Shown here: positions 26,648 through 36,312 of the stretch, one piece after another
How positions within the stretch are numbered: position 1 is the first letter of the stretch
Layout of the letters: every line of letters begins with the position of its first letter
Assembly (NCBI GenBank): GCA_963655255.1
Contig: CAVKEB010000002.1
Coordinates: 105,468 to 169,467, forward strand
DNA: 64,000 bases
Source: CAG-791 sp963655255
Lineage (GTDB): Bacteria > Bacillota > Clostridia > Lachnospirales > Lachnospiraceae
Direction: 5' to 3'
The notes under the pieces: generated by a model
Seen by the model: the letters and a program-made list of their open reading frames with translations, nothing else
What the model was told of the DNA's origin: nothing
Databases searched by the model: none
Translations under genes and position numbers: made by a program

Positions 26648-27652
26648 ATGGCACTGCAGCATTCAGATATCGGAATTGATCTGGGAACCGCCAGCGTACT
26701 GGTATACATCCGGGGACGCGGCGTGGTTCTGAAGGAGCCTTCCGTTGTAGCATTTGACCGTGACACGAATAAAATCAAGGCAATCGGCGAGGACGCGCGC
26801 CTGATGCTGGGCCGCACGCCCGGCAATATTGTAGCTGTTCGTCCGCTTCGCCAGGGCGTCATTTCGGACTACACGGTCACCGAGAAGATGATGAAGTATT
26901 TCATCCAGAAGGCAGTGGGGAAGAGGACCTTCCGTAAGCCCAGAATCGCGGTCTGCGTACCGAGTCAGGTGACGGAGGTCGAGAAGAAGGCCGTAGAGGA
27001 CGCAACCTTCCAGGCGGGAGCGCGTGAGGTATACATCATCGAGGAGCCGATCGCGGCGGCAATCGGCGCCGGCATTGACATCTCCAAGCCCTGCGGCAAC
27101 ATGGTCGTGGATATCGGCGGCGGAACGACGGACATTGCCGTCATTTCCCTCGGCGGAACGGTTGTCAGCACCTCCATCAAGATCGCAGGGGATGACTTTG
27201 ACGATGCACTGGTCCGCTATATGCGCAAGAAGTATAACCTTCTGGTCGGCGAACGCACGGCGGAGGACATCAAGATCAAGATCGGCAGCTGCTATCCGAC
27301 GGTGGAAGAGGACTACATTGAGGTGCGCGGACGCAACCTGGTGACAGGACTTCCCCGGACGATCAAGGTTTCTTCCGGAGAGACGGAGGAGGCACTGAAG
27401 GAATCCACCAACCAGATTGTGGAGGCGATTCACAGCGTTCTGGAGAAGACACCGCCGGAACTTGCGGCGGACATCGCGGACCGCGGCATTGTCCTGACGG
27501 GCGGCGGCTCTCTTCTGAACGGCCTGGAGGATCTGATCACGAGCAAGACCGGCATCAGTGCCGTGACGGCGGAGGATCCGATGACGGCCGTGGCCATCGG
27601 CACAGGCAAATACGTAGAGTTCATTGCAGGAGAGAGCACCATCGAGGCGTGA
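26648..27652 (+). CDS. mreB: MreB/Mbl actin-like cell-shape protein
   Basis: Cytoskeletal ATPase that guides lateral wall synthesis. Motifs: DIGIDLGTASVLVY (phosphate 1), VVDIGGGTTDIAVISLGG (phosphate 2), EEPIAAAIGAGI (connect) and GIVLTGGGSLL (adenosine). ATG 26648 with AGGGG upstream gives 334 aa, the usual length; a longer frame would add 31 unrelated residues. mreC and mreD are not adjacent, so this may be the Mbl/MreBH-type paralogue rather than the one in an mreBCD operon; sequence by eye does not separate them. A terminator follows at once. Confidence 0.94.
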   Translation: MALQHSDIGIDLGTASVLVYIRGRGVVLKEPSVVAFDRDTNKIKAIGEDARLMLGRTPGNIVAVRPLRQGVISDYTVTEKMMKYFIQKAVGKRTFRKPRIAVCVPSQVTEVEKKAVEDATFQAGAREVYIIEEPIAAAIGAGIDISKPCGNMVVDIGGGTTDIAVISLGGTVVSTSIKIAGDDFDDALVRYMRKKYNLLVGERTAEDIKIKIGSCYPTVEEDYIEVRGRNLVTGLPRTIKVSSGETEEALKESTNQIVEAIHSVLEKTPPELAADIADRGIVLTGGGSLLNGLEDLITSKTGISAVTAEDPMTAVAIGTGKYVEFIAGESTIEA

Positions 27653-27666
27653 TCCTGCTGTCTTGG

Positions 27667-27696
27667 ACCGGGCGGAAGCTTTCCGTCCGGTTTTCT
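27667..27696 (+). terminator. Rho-independent terminator after mreB
   Basis: Eleven-base-pair stem with one G-U pair (27667-27677 with 27681-27691), 3-base loop, then TTTTCTT. It overlaps the 5' part of the longest recD2 frame, supporting the later recD2 start. Confidence 0.87.
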
Positions 27697-27731
27697 TATC
27701 TTCTGGCTCATCTGAACCATCCGATCCGATT

Positions 27732-30011
27732 ATGGAAAATATAAAGGGATACATTTCTTCGGTTATTTACCGGAATAAAGACAATCTGTATACGGTTTTC
27801 GAGGTCTGCGACGAAGGGGAGCAGATTACCTGCACCGGCTATCCTCCGGCAATTTCAGAGGGAGAGAGCGTGGAGCTGGAGGGAGAAGTGGTCACGCACC
27901 CGGTGTATGGCGAGCAGTTTAAGGTACGGGAGTACCGCGTTGTGGAGCCGGAAGGTGCCCAGGCGGTCTACCGCTATCTTGCCTCGGGAGCCATCAAGGG
28001 GATCGGCGAGACGCTCGCGGCCAGGATTGTGAAGAAATTCGGTGAAAATACCATGCACATTCTGGATGAAGAGCCGGAGCGCCTGGCCGAGGTCAGGGGA
28101 ATCAGCGAGCGGATCGCCCGGGAGGTTTCGGTGCAGCTTGCCGAGAAGAAGGATATTCGGGATGCCATGATTTACCTGCAGCAGTACGGGATCGGCGGAA
28201 GAAAGGCCCTGAAAATCTGGGAGACCTACGGGGAGAACATGTATGCGGTCCTGAAGGAAAATCCTTACCGCCTTGCGGAGGACATTACGGGAATCGGCTT
28301 CTCCACGGCGGACGAGATCGCAGAGAAAAGCGGCATACGACCGGATTCCGACTATCGGATCCGGAGCGGCATCCAGTATGTTCTGTCGGGAAGCCTGCAG
28401 GAGGGAAGCAGCTATCTGCCGGAATCCGTGCTTCTTCGCAAAGCGGAGGAACTCCTGCATGTTCCGGGAGAGGTGATTGCGATTCAGCTCCAGAATCTCG
28501 CGCTGGACCGCAGGATCCGGATCCGGGTGCCGGAGGAGGATGAAAACGGGAACCGCAGCGATCCGCAGGTGTTCTCTTCGTATGCATATGGCCTGGAGCA
28601 GAACATCGCGAAACGACTGCTGGAACTGGACAGCGTGGAGGTGAAGAGCTTCACGGAGGAAGAAATCTTTCTCCGAATCCGCCATATTGAGGAAAACGAG
28701 GATCTTCATTTGGATGATCTGCAGAGAAAAGCAGTGGAGCTCGCGGTGACAAGAGGCGTGCTCCTGATCAGCGGCGGCCCCGGCACCGGAAAGACAACGA
28801 CCATCAATGCCATCATCCGTTTCTTTCTTGCGGATGTGAAATCGGTTCTGCTGGCCGCCCCGACCGGACGCGCGGCGAAGCGGATGACGGAGGCAACGGG
28901 ATACGAAGCGGCAACGATTCACCGGCTCCTCGGTTACAAGTCGATGGGAGAAGAGAACACGGAGGAAAACCGTGGGACTGGAGAGGAGTTCTGGCGTTTT
29001 GACAAGGACCCGGACAATCCGCTGGAGGCGGACGCGGTGATCATTGACGAGATGTCGATGGTGGACCTGTTCCTGTTCCATGCGCTCCTTCGCGCGATCC
29101 GGCCGGGAACCAGGCTGATCATGGTGGGAGATATTCATCAGCTCCCCAGCGTCGGACCGGGAAGAGTCCTGCGGGATCTGATGGAATCCGGGGCGTTCTG
29201 TTCCATTACGCTTCAGAAAATTTTCCGGCAGGCCCAGCAGAGCGACATTGTCATGAATGCGCACCGGATTCTGCAGGGAGAGCCGCTGGATCTGAACAAT
29301 CATTCCCGCGACTTCTTCTTCCTTGAGAGAAGGGATCCGCAGGTCATTTATAAACATATCGTGATGCTGATGCAGCAGATGCTGCCGAAGTATGTGCAGG
29401 GAACGCGGGATGACATTCAGGTGCTGACTCCGATGCGGAAGGGTGCGCTCGGCTGCATCCGACTGAACGAAGTGCTCCAGAGCGTTCTAAACCCTGCGGC
29501 GGCAGGCAAAAAGGAGACAAGAGCCCATGATCAGGTCTTCCGCGTGGGAGACAAGGTGATGCAGACGCGCAACAACTACCAGATGGAATGGGAGATTCCG
29601 GGGAATTTCGGCATGCCGATTGAGAAGGGAACCGGTGTGTTCAACGGAGATTTCGGCGTCATTGCGGAGGTGGACACGGAGAGCGCGGAGCTGGTGGTCC
29701 GCTTTGACGAGGACAAGGTCGTGCATTATCCGTTTACGCAGCTGGATGACCTGGAACTGGCCTACGCGATTACCGTGCACAAGTCGCAGGGATCGGAATA
29801 TCCGGCTGTGGTTCTGCCACTTCTTACGGGGCCGTCCGGCCTGTTCAACCGGAACCTGCTGTACACCGCAATTACGCGGGCGAGAAAATGCGTTGTGATC
29901 CTCGGAGAGAGGGAGACCGTCGCGAGAATGGAGCAGAACATCAGCCAGTACACGAGGTATTCCGGCCTGAAGGACCGGATTCTGGAGATGAAGCAGGAGG
30001 AAGAGAGCTGA
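27732..30011 (+). CDS. recD2: RecD2-type ATP-dependent DNA helicase (RecD/TraA family)
   Basis: Single-stranded-DNA-dependent 5'-3' helicase found in bacteria without RecBC, active in repair and fork maintenance. An N-terminal OB-like region and tandem helix-hairpin-helix segments (GIGETLAARIVKKFG, GISERIAREV) lie at about residues 80-230. Walker A GGPGTGKTTT (about 350) and Walker B IIDEMSM (around 437) follow. The C-terminal UvrD-like motif VHKSQGSEYP and TAITRAR complete the helicase. ATG 27732 gives 759 aa, close to family length; the upstream frame crosses the mreB terminator. No good ribosome site is visible before this ATG. comFC begins about 30 bases downstream. Confidence 0.95.
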   Translation: MENIKGYISSVIYRNKDNLYTVFEVCDEGEQITCTGYPPAISEGESVELEGEVVTHPVYGEQFKVREYRVVEPEGAQAVYRYLASGAIKGIGETLAARIVKKFGENTMHILDEEPERLAEVRGISERIAREVSVQLAEKKDIRDAMIYLQQYGIGGRKALKIWETYGENMYAVLKENPYRLAEDITGIGFSTADEIAEKSGIRPDSDYRIRSGIQYVLSGSLQEGSSYLPESVLLRKAEELLHVPGEVIAIQLQNLALDRRIRIRVPEEDENGNRSDPQVFSSYAYGLEQNIAKRLLELDSVEVKSFTEEEIFLRIRHIEENEDLHLDDLQRKAVELAVTRGVLLISGGPGTGKTTTINAIIRFFLADVKSVLLAAPTGRAAKRMTEATGYEAATIHRLLGYKSMGEENTEENRGTGEEFWRFDKDPDNPLEADAVIIDEMSMVDLFLFHALLRAIRPGTRLIMVGDIHQLPSVGPGRVLRDLMESGAFCSITLQKIFRQAQQSDIVMNAHRILQGEPLDLNNHSRDFFFLERRDPQVIYKHIVMLMQQMLPKYVQGTRDDIQVLTPMRKGALGCIRLNEVLQSVLNPAAAGKKETRAHDQVFRVGDKVMQTRNNYQMEWEIPGNFGMPIEKGTGVFNGDFGVIAEVDTESAELVVRFDEDKVVHYPFTQLDDLELAYAITVHKSQGSEYPAVVLPLLTGPSGLFNRNLLYTAITRARKCVVILGERETVARMEQNISQYTRYSGLKDRILEMKQEEES

Positions 30012-30040
30012 GAGAATTCAAAGGCGGATGCAGGGAGGAT

Positions 30041-30859
30041 ATGATCGGAACCGTATTTTCTGTGAAGAACGGAAGGATGAGACAGAAAATGCGGCATGCG
30101 GCGCGTTTTACAGCAGATCTTGTGTTCCCGAGGAGATGTCCGGTCTGTGATGAACCGGTGAGGCCGTTCGGAGCGCTGATCTGCACCGATTGCGGGGAGA
30201 AGCTTGCAGGAAAAGAGCTTTCGCCGAACCGGGACGCTCTGTGCTGCCGCTGCGGAAAGCCGGTTGCCGCGCCGGAACAGGACCTGTGCCGGGACTGCGA
30301 AGAGAGAGAACACTTCTTCCGAAGGGGGAGTGCGGTATACCGCTACCGCGATGTATCCGGTATGCTGTACCGGCTGAAATATGAGGGGCGCGCAGAGTAT
30401 GCGGATTTTCTCGGGACAAAGATGGCAGAAAGACTGCGGGAGGACTTCGATCCGGAGCAGCTGGACGCACTGGTTCCTGTGCCGGTTTCCGGAGAGCGGC
30501 TCCGGAAGCGGGGATACAATCAGGCCGCGCTTCTTGCGAAAGCGGTCGCAGAGGAAACCGGCGTTTCGTTTCGCGGGGACCTGCTGGTCCGGCAGAACCG
30601 GACCGCCGCACTGCGGAACATGAGCGCCCGGGAGCGCCGCCGTAATCTGAAAAATGCTTTTATTGTACCTGACATTGATGTAGAATCTAAAAGGATTATG
30701 CTGGTTGACGATATCTTCACAACCGGCGCAACGATCGATGCATGTGCCCGGGAGCTTCTGCGCGCAGGGGCGGCGGAGGTGCTGTTTCTTACAGCGGCGA
30801 TCGGAGAAGACAGCGGGCGGCATGACAAAGGGCGAAATGACGCAGGGACAGACTTATGA
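30041..30859 (+). CDS. comFC: ComFC-like phosphoribosyltransferase-family protein
   Basis: Competence-related protein with N-terminal zinc-binding cysteines (CPVCDEPV, CTDCGEKL, CCRCGKPV, CRDCEERE at about residues 30-90) and a C-terminal type I phosphoribosyltransferase domain with the PRPP loop VDDIFTTGATI (about 225). Relatives assist uptake of transforming DNA in Bacillus and Haemophilus. The start is uncertain: 30041 has an AGGGAGG sequence but very close spacing; ATGs at 30077 or 30089 give 260 or 256 residues. The last bases overlap the next gene by 4 (ATGA), indicating coupling. No comFA helicase is adjacent. Confidence 0.88.
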   Translation: MIGTVFSVKNGRMRQKMRHAARFTADLVFPRRCPVCDEPVRPFGALICTDCGEKLAGKELSPNRDALCCRCGKPVAAPEQDLCRDCEEREHFFRRGSAVYRYRDVSGMLYRLKYEGRAEYADFLGTKMAERLREDFDPEQLDALVPVPVSGERLRKRGYNQAALLAKAVAEETGVSFRGDLLVRQNRTAALRNMSARERRRNLKNAFIVPDIDVESKRIMLVDDIFTTGATIDACARELLRAGAAEVLFLTAAIGEDSGRHDKGRNDAGTDL

Positions 30860-31254
30860 TCAATGAAAAACGCGTCCGCCGGATGGCAAGGATGGCTGCG
30901 TACGAACAGCAGGACGGCATCCGCGATGAGAAGATCAATTCGTATTTTCGCGGGGATTATATTACCCGGCAGGTCCTCCTGACATTCATCAGTGCGACCA
31001 TCGCATTTGTAATTTTATTCGGCATGTATGGGATTTACAATTTTGAGACACTGATTGTCGAAATTTACAGCATGAACATTCAGTCGTTTCTGGCAGAGCT
31101 TCTGCTCGCCTACGCGCTGTTTGTCGGGGGGATGATTGTGATTACCGTCTGGGTATACAGCACCCGCTACAAGAGAGCGCGCCGTCATCTCAATGCATTT
31201 TATCAGGACCTGCACAGGCTGTCCGTCAGTTATCAAAGGGAAAAGGAAGACTAA
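30856..31254 (+). CDS. Small two-helix membrane protein of unknown function
   Basis: I do not recognise a characterised family. The 132 residues have a basic N-terminus (MINEKRVRRMARMAAYEQQ), two membrane helices at about 42-63 and 78-102, and a basic cytosolic tail (STRYKRARRHLNAFYQDLH). The start overlaps comFC by 4 bases and the next membrane-protein gene starts 6 bases after the stop, so it belongs to the comFC-to-glmM transcription unit. Confidence 0.75.
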   Translation: MINEKRVRRMARMAAYEQQDGIRDEKINSYFRGDYITRQVLLTFISATIAFVILFGMYGIYNFETLIVEIYSMNIQSFLAELLLAYALFVGGMIVITVWVYSTRYKRARRHLNAFYQDLHRLSVSYQREKED

Positions 31255-31260
31255 CGGCAA

Positions 31261-32430
31261 ATGACAACACTATTGGAACTGCGGGAGAAGGCAATTTCCG
31301 TTTACTCCCAGTATGAGAACTATATCAACATGGGGGCGAAGTTTCTGGTCGTTCTGCTGGGACTGATCTACATCAACAGTCAGATCGGCTACCAGACGAC
31401 GCTTGCCGGGGGGCTTCCGACCTTCCTGATCGCCCTGATCTGCACGCTGATTCCTGCCGGAATGGTCGTTGCCGTCTATGGAGTGATCATTCTGATTCAT
31501 CTTTATTCCCTTGCGCTGGAGGCTGCCGCAATCGGAGCCATTCTGATTCTGATCATGCTGCTGGTGTATTACCGCTTTACGCCGCGGGACTCCATGCTGC
31601 TCCTGGTGTATCCGATTTTCCGGACGCTGGGGATTCCATATGCGCTTCCGATTGCGGGAGGACTTTTGTATTCTCCGGCAAGCGGTGCGACGGTGGCGGT
31701 CGGCGTGATTACCGACAGCTTCATCCGCTTTGTTCATCAGAACGAGACGGCCATCAGCAGTGCTTCCGGCACGGATACGGACGGAATGGTGAGCCGTCTC
31801 CAGTTCCTGCTGGATGGAATCATGCAGAATCACGGGATGATGATTCGCGTCATTGCCGTGGTTGCGGCGGCTGTTGCGGTCTATCTGATCCGCAGACTTC
31901 CGATTCGTCAGGCATGGATCATTGCATCCGGCGCGGGAGCGCTCAGCCAGCTTCTGATCCTTCTGATCGGGGCAATGGCTTACAACACGGATATCAGTAT
32001 TGTCGGCGTTCTTTTCGGCAGCATCGCCAGCTTCGGCGTGGGAGCGGTGATTTCGTTTTTCCTGTTCAATCTGGATTACACGCGGATTGAGAATACGCAG
32101 TTTGAAGACGATGACTACTATTATTATGTGAAGGCAGTTCCGAAGAATGTTTATGCACGTCCGAAGAGAACGGTGAAGACCATCAACTTAAGACACGGAG
32201 CGCGTGAATATGCGGAGGACACCCGGACGGCGGACGATCGGTATTATTCCAACGGATCTGCGGGCTGGGAACCGGAATATACGGAGAGCGACCGGGAAGA
32301 TGGCAGCCTGAATGGAAGATATGAAGAAGCGGCCCGGAACGCGTACCCGCAGGAGGAACGCTACGGAGAGAACGGCTATGCGGAGCAGGAGCCGGAATCG
32401 TATTCCGATGATTTTCAGGATGATTTCTGA
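31261..32430 (+). CDS. Multi-pass membrane protein of unknown function
   Basis: Not a family I can name. The 389 residues have about eight hydrophobic segments (starting near 25, 47, 62, 85, 115, 195, 225 and 250) and a roughly 110-residue cytosolic tail rich in Tyr, Glu, Asp and Arg. The segment YPIFRTLGIPYALPIAGGLLYSPASGA (about 118-144) between helices looks like a conserved re-entrant region. The gene lies 6 bases behind the small membrane protein and about 105 bases before cdaA. Co-location with the c-di-AMP synthase operon suggests, but does not prove, an envelope or ion-related role. Confidence 0.75.
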   Translation: MTTLLELREKAISVYSQYENYINMGAKFLVVLLGLIYINSQIGYQTTLAGGLPTFLIALICTLIPAGMVVAVYGVIILIHLYSLALEAAAIGAILILIMLLVYYRFTPRDSMLLLVYPIFRTLGIPYALPIAGGLLYSPASGATVAVGVITDSFIRFVHQNETAISSASGTDTDGMVSRLQFLLDGIMQNHGMMIRVIAVVAAAVAVYLIRRLPIRQAWIIASGAGALSQLLILLIGAMAYNTDISIVGVLFGSIASFGVGAVISFFLFNLDYTRIENTQFEDDDYYYYVKAVPKNVYARPKRTVKTINLRHGAREYAEDTRTADDRYYSNGSAGWEPEYTESDREDGSLNGRYEEAARNAYPQEERYGENGYAEQEPESYSDDFQDDF

Positions 32431-32535
32431 GGGGATTTTTTAAGGGACAGGGCAGCGCGGGACTCCGGCTGTTCGGCGCAGCTCGAATTTCCCTGAGGAA
32501 CAGGTGCGCATATTTTGGATGGACATTGAGGACAA

Positions 32536-33405
32536 ATGCAGATACTAAAGAGATTCATTGCCAATTACACAGACGTACTGCATATCCCGTCGGTCGGGTG
32601 GACAGATATCGTAGAAATTCTGATCATCGCTGTCCTGGTTTATTACACGATCCTCTGGGTCCGCAATACGAGAGCATACGCGCTCCTGAAGGGATTCCTT
32701 TTTATCATTGTTTTCGTGGTTCTGGCGGCACTGTTCAATATGACCACCATTCTGTGGATTGTGCAGAATGTGACGGGCATTGCCGTCATTGCGCTGATCG
32801 TCATCCTGCAGCCGGAACTTCGCTCGGCGATGGAGGAACTGGGGCAGAAGAATATTTTCGCAGCACTGTTCCGGGAGGGATCGCGCGGAGGTGACGGCCT
32901 GTTTTCGGACAAGACCATTTCGGAAATTGTCCGCGCCTGCATTGCGATGGCAAGGGTGAAGACCGGCGCACTGATCGTGATCCGGCAGAGCACGCCGCTG
33001 CAGGAGTGGGAACGAACCGGAATTGATCTGGATGCGGTGGTCTCCAGCCAGCTTCTGATCAATATTTTTGAGAAGAACACACCGCTCCACGACGGAGCAG
33101 TGATTATATCCGGCGACCGGGTAGTGGCGGCAACCTGCTATCTGCCGCTGTCGGAGAACAAGCTGGACAAGGATCTGGGAACGAGACATCGGGCGGGCGT
33201 CGGAATTTCCGAGGTCACGGACTCCCTGACCATCATTGTTTCGGAGGAAACGGGAAAAATCAGTATTGCTTACCGGGGCGTTCTGGACCGGGATGTCAAT
33301 TCGGATGAGCTGCGCGCAAGACTTGTGAAGCTCCAGGACAAGGGAATGGGTGATCACAAGGGAATCCTGCAGAACCGAAAGGAAAAAAATCAGGATGAAG
33401 GATAA
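32536..33405 (+). CDS. cdaA: Diadenylate cyclase CdaA (c-di-AMP synthase)
   Basis: Membrane-bound enzyme joining two ATP into c-di-AMP, the messenger for osmotic and cell-wall homeostasis. Three membrane helices occupy about residues 20-90. The DisA_N catalytic domain follows, with DGA at 186-188 and RHR at 217-219, both required for activity. 289 residues. A GAGGACAA sequence precedes the ATG. The gene overlaps the next (cdaR) and is followed by glmM, the conserved cdaA-cdaR-glmM order in which both partners modulate the cyclase. No c-di-AMP phosphodiesterase gene lies in the window. Confidence 0.96.
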   Translation: MQILKRFIANYTDVLHIPSVGWTDIVEILIIAVLVYYTILWVRNTRAYALLKGFLFIIVFVVLAALFNMTTILWIVQNVTGIAVIALIVILQPELRSAMEELGQKNIFAALFREGSRGGDGLFSDKTISEIVRACIAMARVKTGALIVIRQSTPLQEWERTGIDLDAVVSSQLLINIFEKNTPLHDGAVIISGDRVVAATCYLPLSENKLDKDLGTRHRAGVGISEVTDSLTIIVSEETGKISIAYRGVLDRDVNSDELRARLVKLQDKGMGDHKGILQNRKEKNQDEG

Positions 33406-34756
33406 AAAGAACAGGCCGAATATCCTGAACAACCTCGGACTGAAGATAACAGCCCTGTTCGTGGCGGTCATTGTGTGGGTCCTGATCAACAACGTCAATG
33501 ATCCGGTGAAGTACATGAAGATCACCAATGTGCAGGTGAAGCTCCTGCACACCTCCATGATCACGGATCAGGGAGAGGTTTATACCGTTCAGGATAACAG
33601 CGATATTGTTCCGGTGGTCACCGTCAAGGCGAGAAGATCCATCATCGAGGATCTGAACAGGGATGACATCGTGGCGACGGCGGACGTGGAGAATCTCACC
33701 AGCCTCAATACGGTGGAGATCAAGTATTATTCCACGAAGTACAACAACGAAATTGAGGATATTGACGGGAGCGTGGACAACGTCATGCTCTCGATTGAGC
33801 CGAAGCTGACCGATTCGTTTGTTCTGCAGACGGAGGCAAGCGGCGATGTGGCGGACGGATACGAGCTGGACAGCATTGTGCCGGAGCAGAACCAGATCCG
33901 GGTTTCGGGTCCGGAATCGGTCGTCTCCACGATTGCATCCGCAAAGGCAACCATCGATGTCTCCGGGGCGACCGGGAGTATCAGCACTTATTCGGATGTA
34001 AAGCTTTATGATGAGAACGGCGGCGTGATCGACACCTCCAATCTGACCATGAACATTACCTCCGTGAAGGTGAATGTGATCATCCTTCCGCTGAAGACCG
34101 TACCGATTGAGGTCGGCGTGAGCGGAACGCCTGCGGACGGCTACATCCGCAACGGTGTTGTGACGCTGGATCCGGATACGGTGAAGCTGGCAGGAAAATC
34201 CTCCGTGCTGGCGGATATTGAGAAGATTTCCATTCCGGCATCGGATGTGGACATCACCGGCTGCACCTCGAGCTATCAGACGACGCTGGATCTTCGGGAC
34301 TATCTTCCGGACGGAGTCAGCCTTGCGGATTCGAGCTTTGACGGCATGCTGGATATTACCGTCGGCATTGAGGCGGCAGAGACGGCGGACATCAATGTCA
34401 GCATCTCGGATATTTCACTGGAAAATGTTCCTTCCGGCTATAAAGCGCAGATTACCTCGGTCAATGACGGGAAGAAGACGACAGCGGCCACGTCGGAATC
34501 ACCGACGTTCAGCATCAGTATGACCGGCCTGTCTTCGGCACTGGATGCGATCAAGGTTTCGGATCTGACGCCCTCCATTGATGTGGAGCATGTCATCCGC
34601 AGCAGCGGCTCCGGGGATACGGAAGGAGTCTATACTGCACAGATTGAGATCACACAGCCGGACGGAGTCGAGATCAACAATACCGTGACGGCCTCGGTGG
34701 AAGTGTCGCCGCAGTCCTCTGTTTTCGGCGGCAGCAATGCCTCCTCTGGAGACTGA
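33395..34756 (+). CDS. cdaR: CdaA regulatory protein CdaR (YbbR-domain)
   Basis: Membrane-anchored extracytoplasmic protein that modulates CdaA. One N-terminal membrane helix (about 15-35, ITALFVAVIVWVLINN) is followed by four YbbR-type repeats of 80-90 residues; the pattern VPIEV..SGTPADGY near residue 230 is typical of a repeat start. The C-terminus is Ser/Gly-rich. ATG 33395 is preceded by AAAGGAAAA and overlaps cdaA by 11 bases; the longer GTG-initiated frame is less likely. 453 residues. Confidence 0.92.
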   Translation: MKDKKNRPNILNNLGLKITALFVAVIVWVLINNVNDPVKYMKITNVQVKLLHTSMITDQGEVYTVQDNSDIVPVVTVKARRSIIEDLNRDDIVATADVENLTSLNTVEIKYYSTKYNNEIEDIDGSVDNVMLSIEPKLTDSFVLQTEASGDVADGYELDSIVPEQNQIRVSGPESVVSTIASAKATIDVSGATGSISTYSDVKLYDENGGVIDTSNLTMNITSVKVNVIILPLKTVPIEVGVSGTPADGYIRNGVVTLDPDTVKLAGKSSVLADIEKISIPASDVDITGCTSSYQTTLDLRDYLPDGVSLADSSFDGMLDITVGIEAAETADINVSISDISLENVPSGYKAQITSVNDGKKTTAATSESPTFSISMTGLSSALDAIKVSDLTPSIDVEHVIRSSGSGDTEGVYTAQIEITQPDGVEINNTVTASVEVSPQSSVFGGSNASSGD

Positions 34757-34837
34757 GCAGCGGCGGGACTGCAGAATGACAGATCGCATCAGGGAAACCG
34801 CCTTCGCGCCGGAGAGCGCGCATAGAAGGATCACATC

Positions 34838-34893
34838 GGAGAAACCGCTTTCGCGGATTTCTCCTCGTATTATCGCAGCGGAAGCTGCGGTAA
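34838..34893 (+). repeat. Two adjacent hairpins before the glmM ribosome site
   Basis: The 150-base gap between cdaR and glmM contains two inverted repeats: 34838-34848 with 34853-34864 (one bulge), and 34870-34879 with 34884-34893 (one G-U pair, 4-base loop). The second ends directly at the AAGGAAGG ribosome site. They lack T-runs and so are not ordinary terminators. Their style resembles the repeat upstream of leuA. Confidence 0.6.
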
Positions 34894-34906
34894 AGGAAGG
34901 AAGAAA

Positions 34907-36259
34907 ATGAGCAGAATGTTTGGCACGGATGGCGTGCGCGGAGTTGCGAACAAGGAACTGACGGCAGAGATGGCAATGCAGCTGGGGCAGGCGGGAGCCT
35001 ATGTCCTGTCCAAAGACAACGGCGGAAAACGTCCTCTTATCATGGTGGGATGCGATACCAGACTTTCCGGCGATATGCTGGCGAATGCGCTGATGGCGGG
35101 AGCCTGCTCGGTAGGAGCCAATGTCATTTATCTGGGCGTTCTTCCCACCCCGGCGGTTGCCTATCTTGCGAAGACGCACCGGGCGGATGCCGGTGTTGTA
35201 ATTTCGGCTTCCCACAATCCGATGGAGTTCAATGGAATCAAGTTCTTTGACGGAGAAGGCTTCAAGCTTCCGGACGCGACAGAGGATGAGATTGAGGCCA
35301 AGATCCGGAGCGGAATGGCTGACATCAACTTTCCTACCGGAGAGGGTGTCGGACATATCGAATACCGTATGGACGCCTGGCATGAGTATGTGGATCACTC
35401 CGTTGAGACGGTTCCGATTGATCTGACCGGCATGAAGGTTGTGGTGGATACGGCGGAGGGTGCTTCTTATCGCTCCAACGTAGAGGCACTTCGCAGGCTC
35501 GGCGCTTCCGTGATTCCGATTCATAACGATCCGGACGGCGTGAACATCAACCGCAAATGCGGATCGACGCACATGGGAGAGCTTCAGCAGAAGGTCCTGG
35601 AGGAAGGCGCGGCAGTCGGACTTGCCTTCGACGGCGACGCAGACCGGTTCCTTGCGGTGGATGAGCACGGCGAAATCGTGGACGGCGACAAGATCATGGC
35701 CATCATCGGGACTTCGATGAAGAAGAAGGGAACGCTGAAGGGCAACACGATTGTGGTTACCGTCATGAGCAACCTCGGATTCTTCATCATGGGCCGGGAG
35801 AATGGAATTGATATTGAGAGAACGAAGGTTGGCGACCGCTATGTGCTGGAACGAATGAAGGAGATTCATTCGAGCCTGGGAGGCGAGCAGTCCGGACACA
35901 TCATTTTCCTCGGAGAGAACACAACCGGTGACGGACTCCTGTCGTGCCTGCACCTTCTACAGGTTATGAAGGAAACCGGAAAGCCCCTGTCGGAGCTGGC
36001 AAAGATCATGAAGAAGTATCCGCAGGCGTTGATCAACGCTCATGTGGACAATGCCAGGAAGGAACACTATCGTGACTATCCGGAAATTGTGGAACGAATT
36101 GACGCACTGGAGAAGGAATTCGACGGAAAGGGACGAGTTCTGATCCGTCCGTCCGGAACAGAGCCGCTTGTCCGTGTGATGATTGAGGGCGAGGATCAGG
36201 AAGTCCTTCAGAAAAAGGCGGAAGAGCTTGCTGATTTTATTGAAAAGACAATGGCCTGA
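34907..36259 (+). CDS. glmM: Phosphoglucosamine mutase
   Basis: Converts glucosamine-6-phosphate to glucosamine-1-phosphate for peptidoglycan precursor synthesis. The active-site serine is Ser102 in the SASHNP motif; the metal loop FDGDADRF (about 245) and the phosphate-binding RPSGTEPLVRV (about 415) are present. 450 residues, normal length. AAGGAAGG precedes the ATG. It is the third member of the cdaA-cdaR-glmM unit, and GlmM is known to bind and inhibit CdaA in several Firmicutes. Confidence 0.97.
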   Translation: MSRMFGTDGVRGVANKELTAEMAMQLGQAGAYVLSKDNGGKRPLIMVGCDTRLSGDMLANALMAGACSVGANVIYLGVLPTPAVAYLAKTHRADAGVVISASHNPMEFNGIKFFDGEGFKLPDATEDEIEAKIRSGMADINFPTGEGVGHIEYRMDAWHEYVDHSVETVPIDLTGMKVVVDTAEGASYRSNVEALRRLGASVIPIHNDPDGVNINRKCGSTHMGELQQKVLEEGAAVGLAFDGDADRFLAVDEHGEIVDGDKIMAIIGTSMKKKGTLKGNTIVVTVMSNLGFFIMGRENGIDIERTKVGDRYVLERMKEIHSSLGGEQSGHIIFLGENTTGDGLLSCLHLLQVMKETGKPLSELAKIMKKYPQALINAHVDNARKEHYRDYPEIVERIDALEKEFDGKGRVLIRPSGTEPLVRVMIEGEDQEVLQKKAEELADFIEKTMA

Positions 36260-36283
36260 TCCTGCCGCAGAGGGTGGAAGAAC

Positions 36284-36312
36284 TTGTCACCAAAGGGAGG
36301 ATCTGCTATCAT
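36284..36312 (+). promoter_or_regulatory. Promoter of ptsH
   Basis: TTGTCA (36284-36289), 17-base spacer, TATCAT (36307-36312) with an extended TGC before the -10. Transcription would start near 36319, about 110 bases before the ptsH ATG. Confidence 0.72.
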
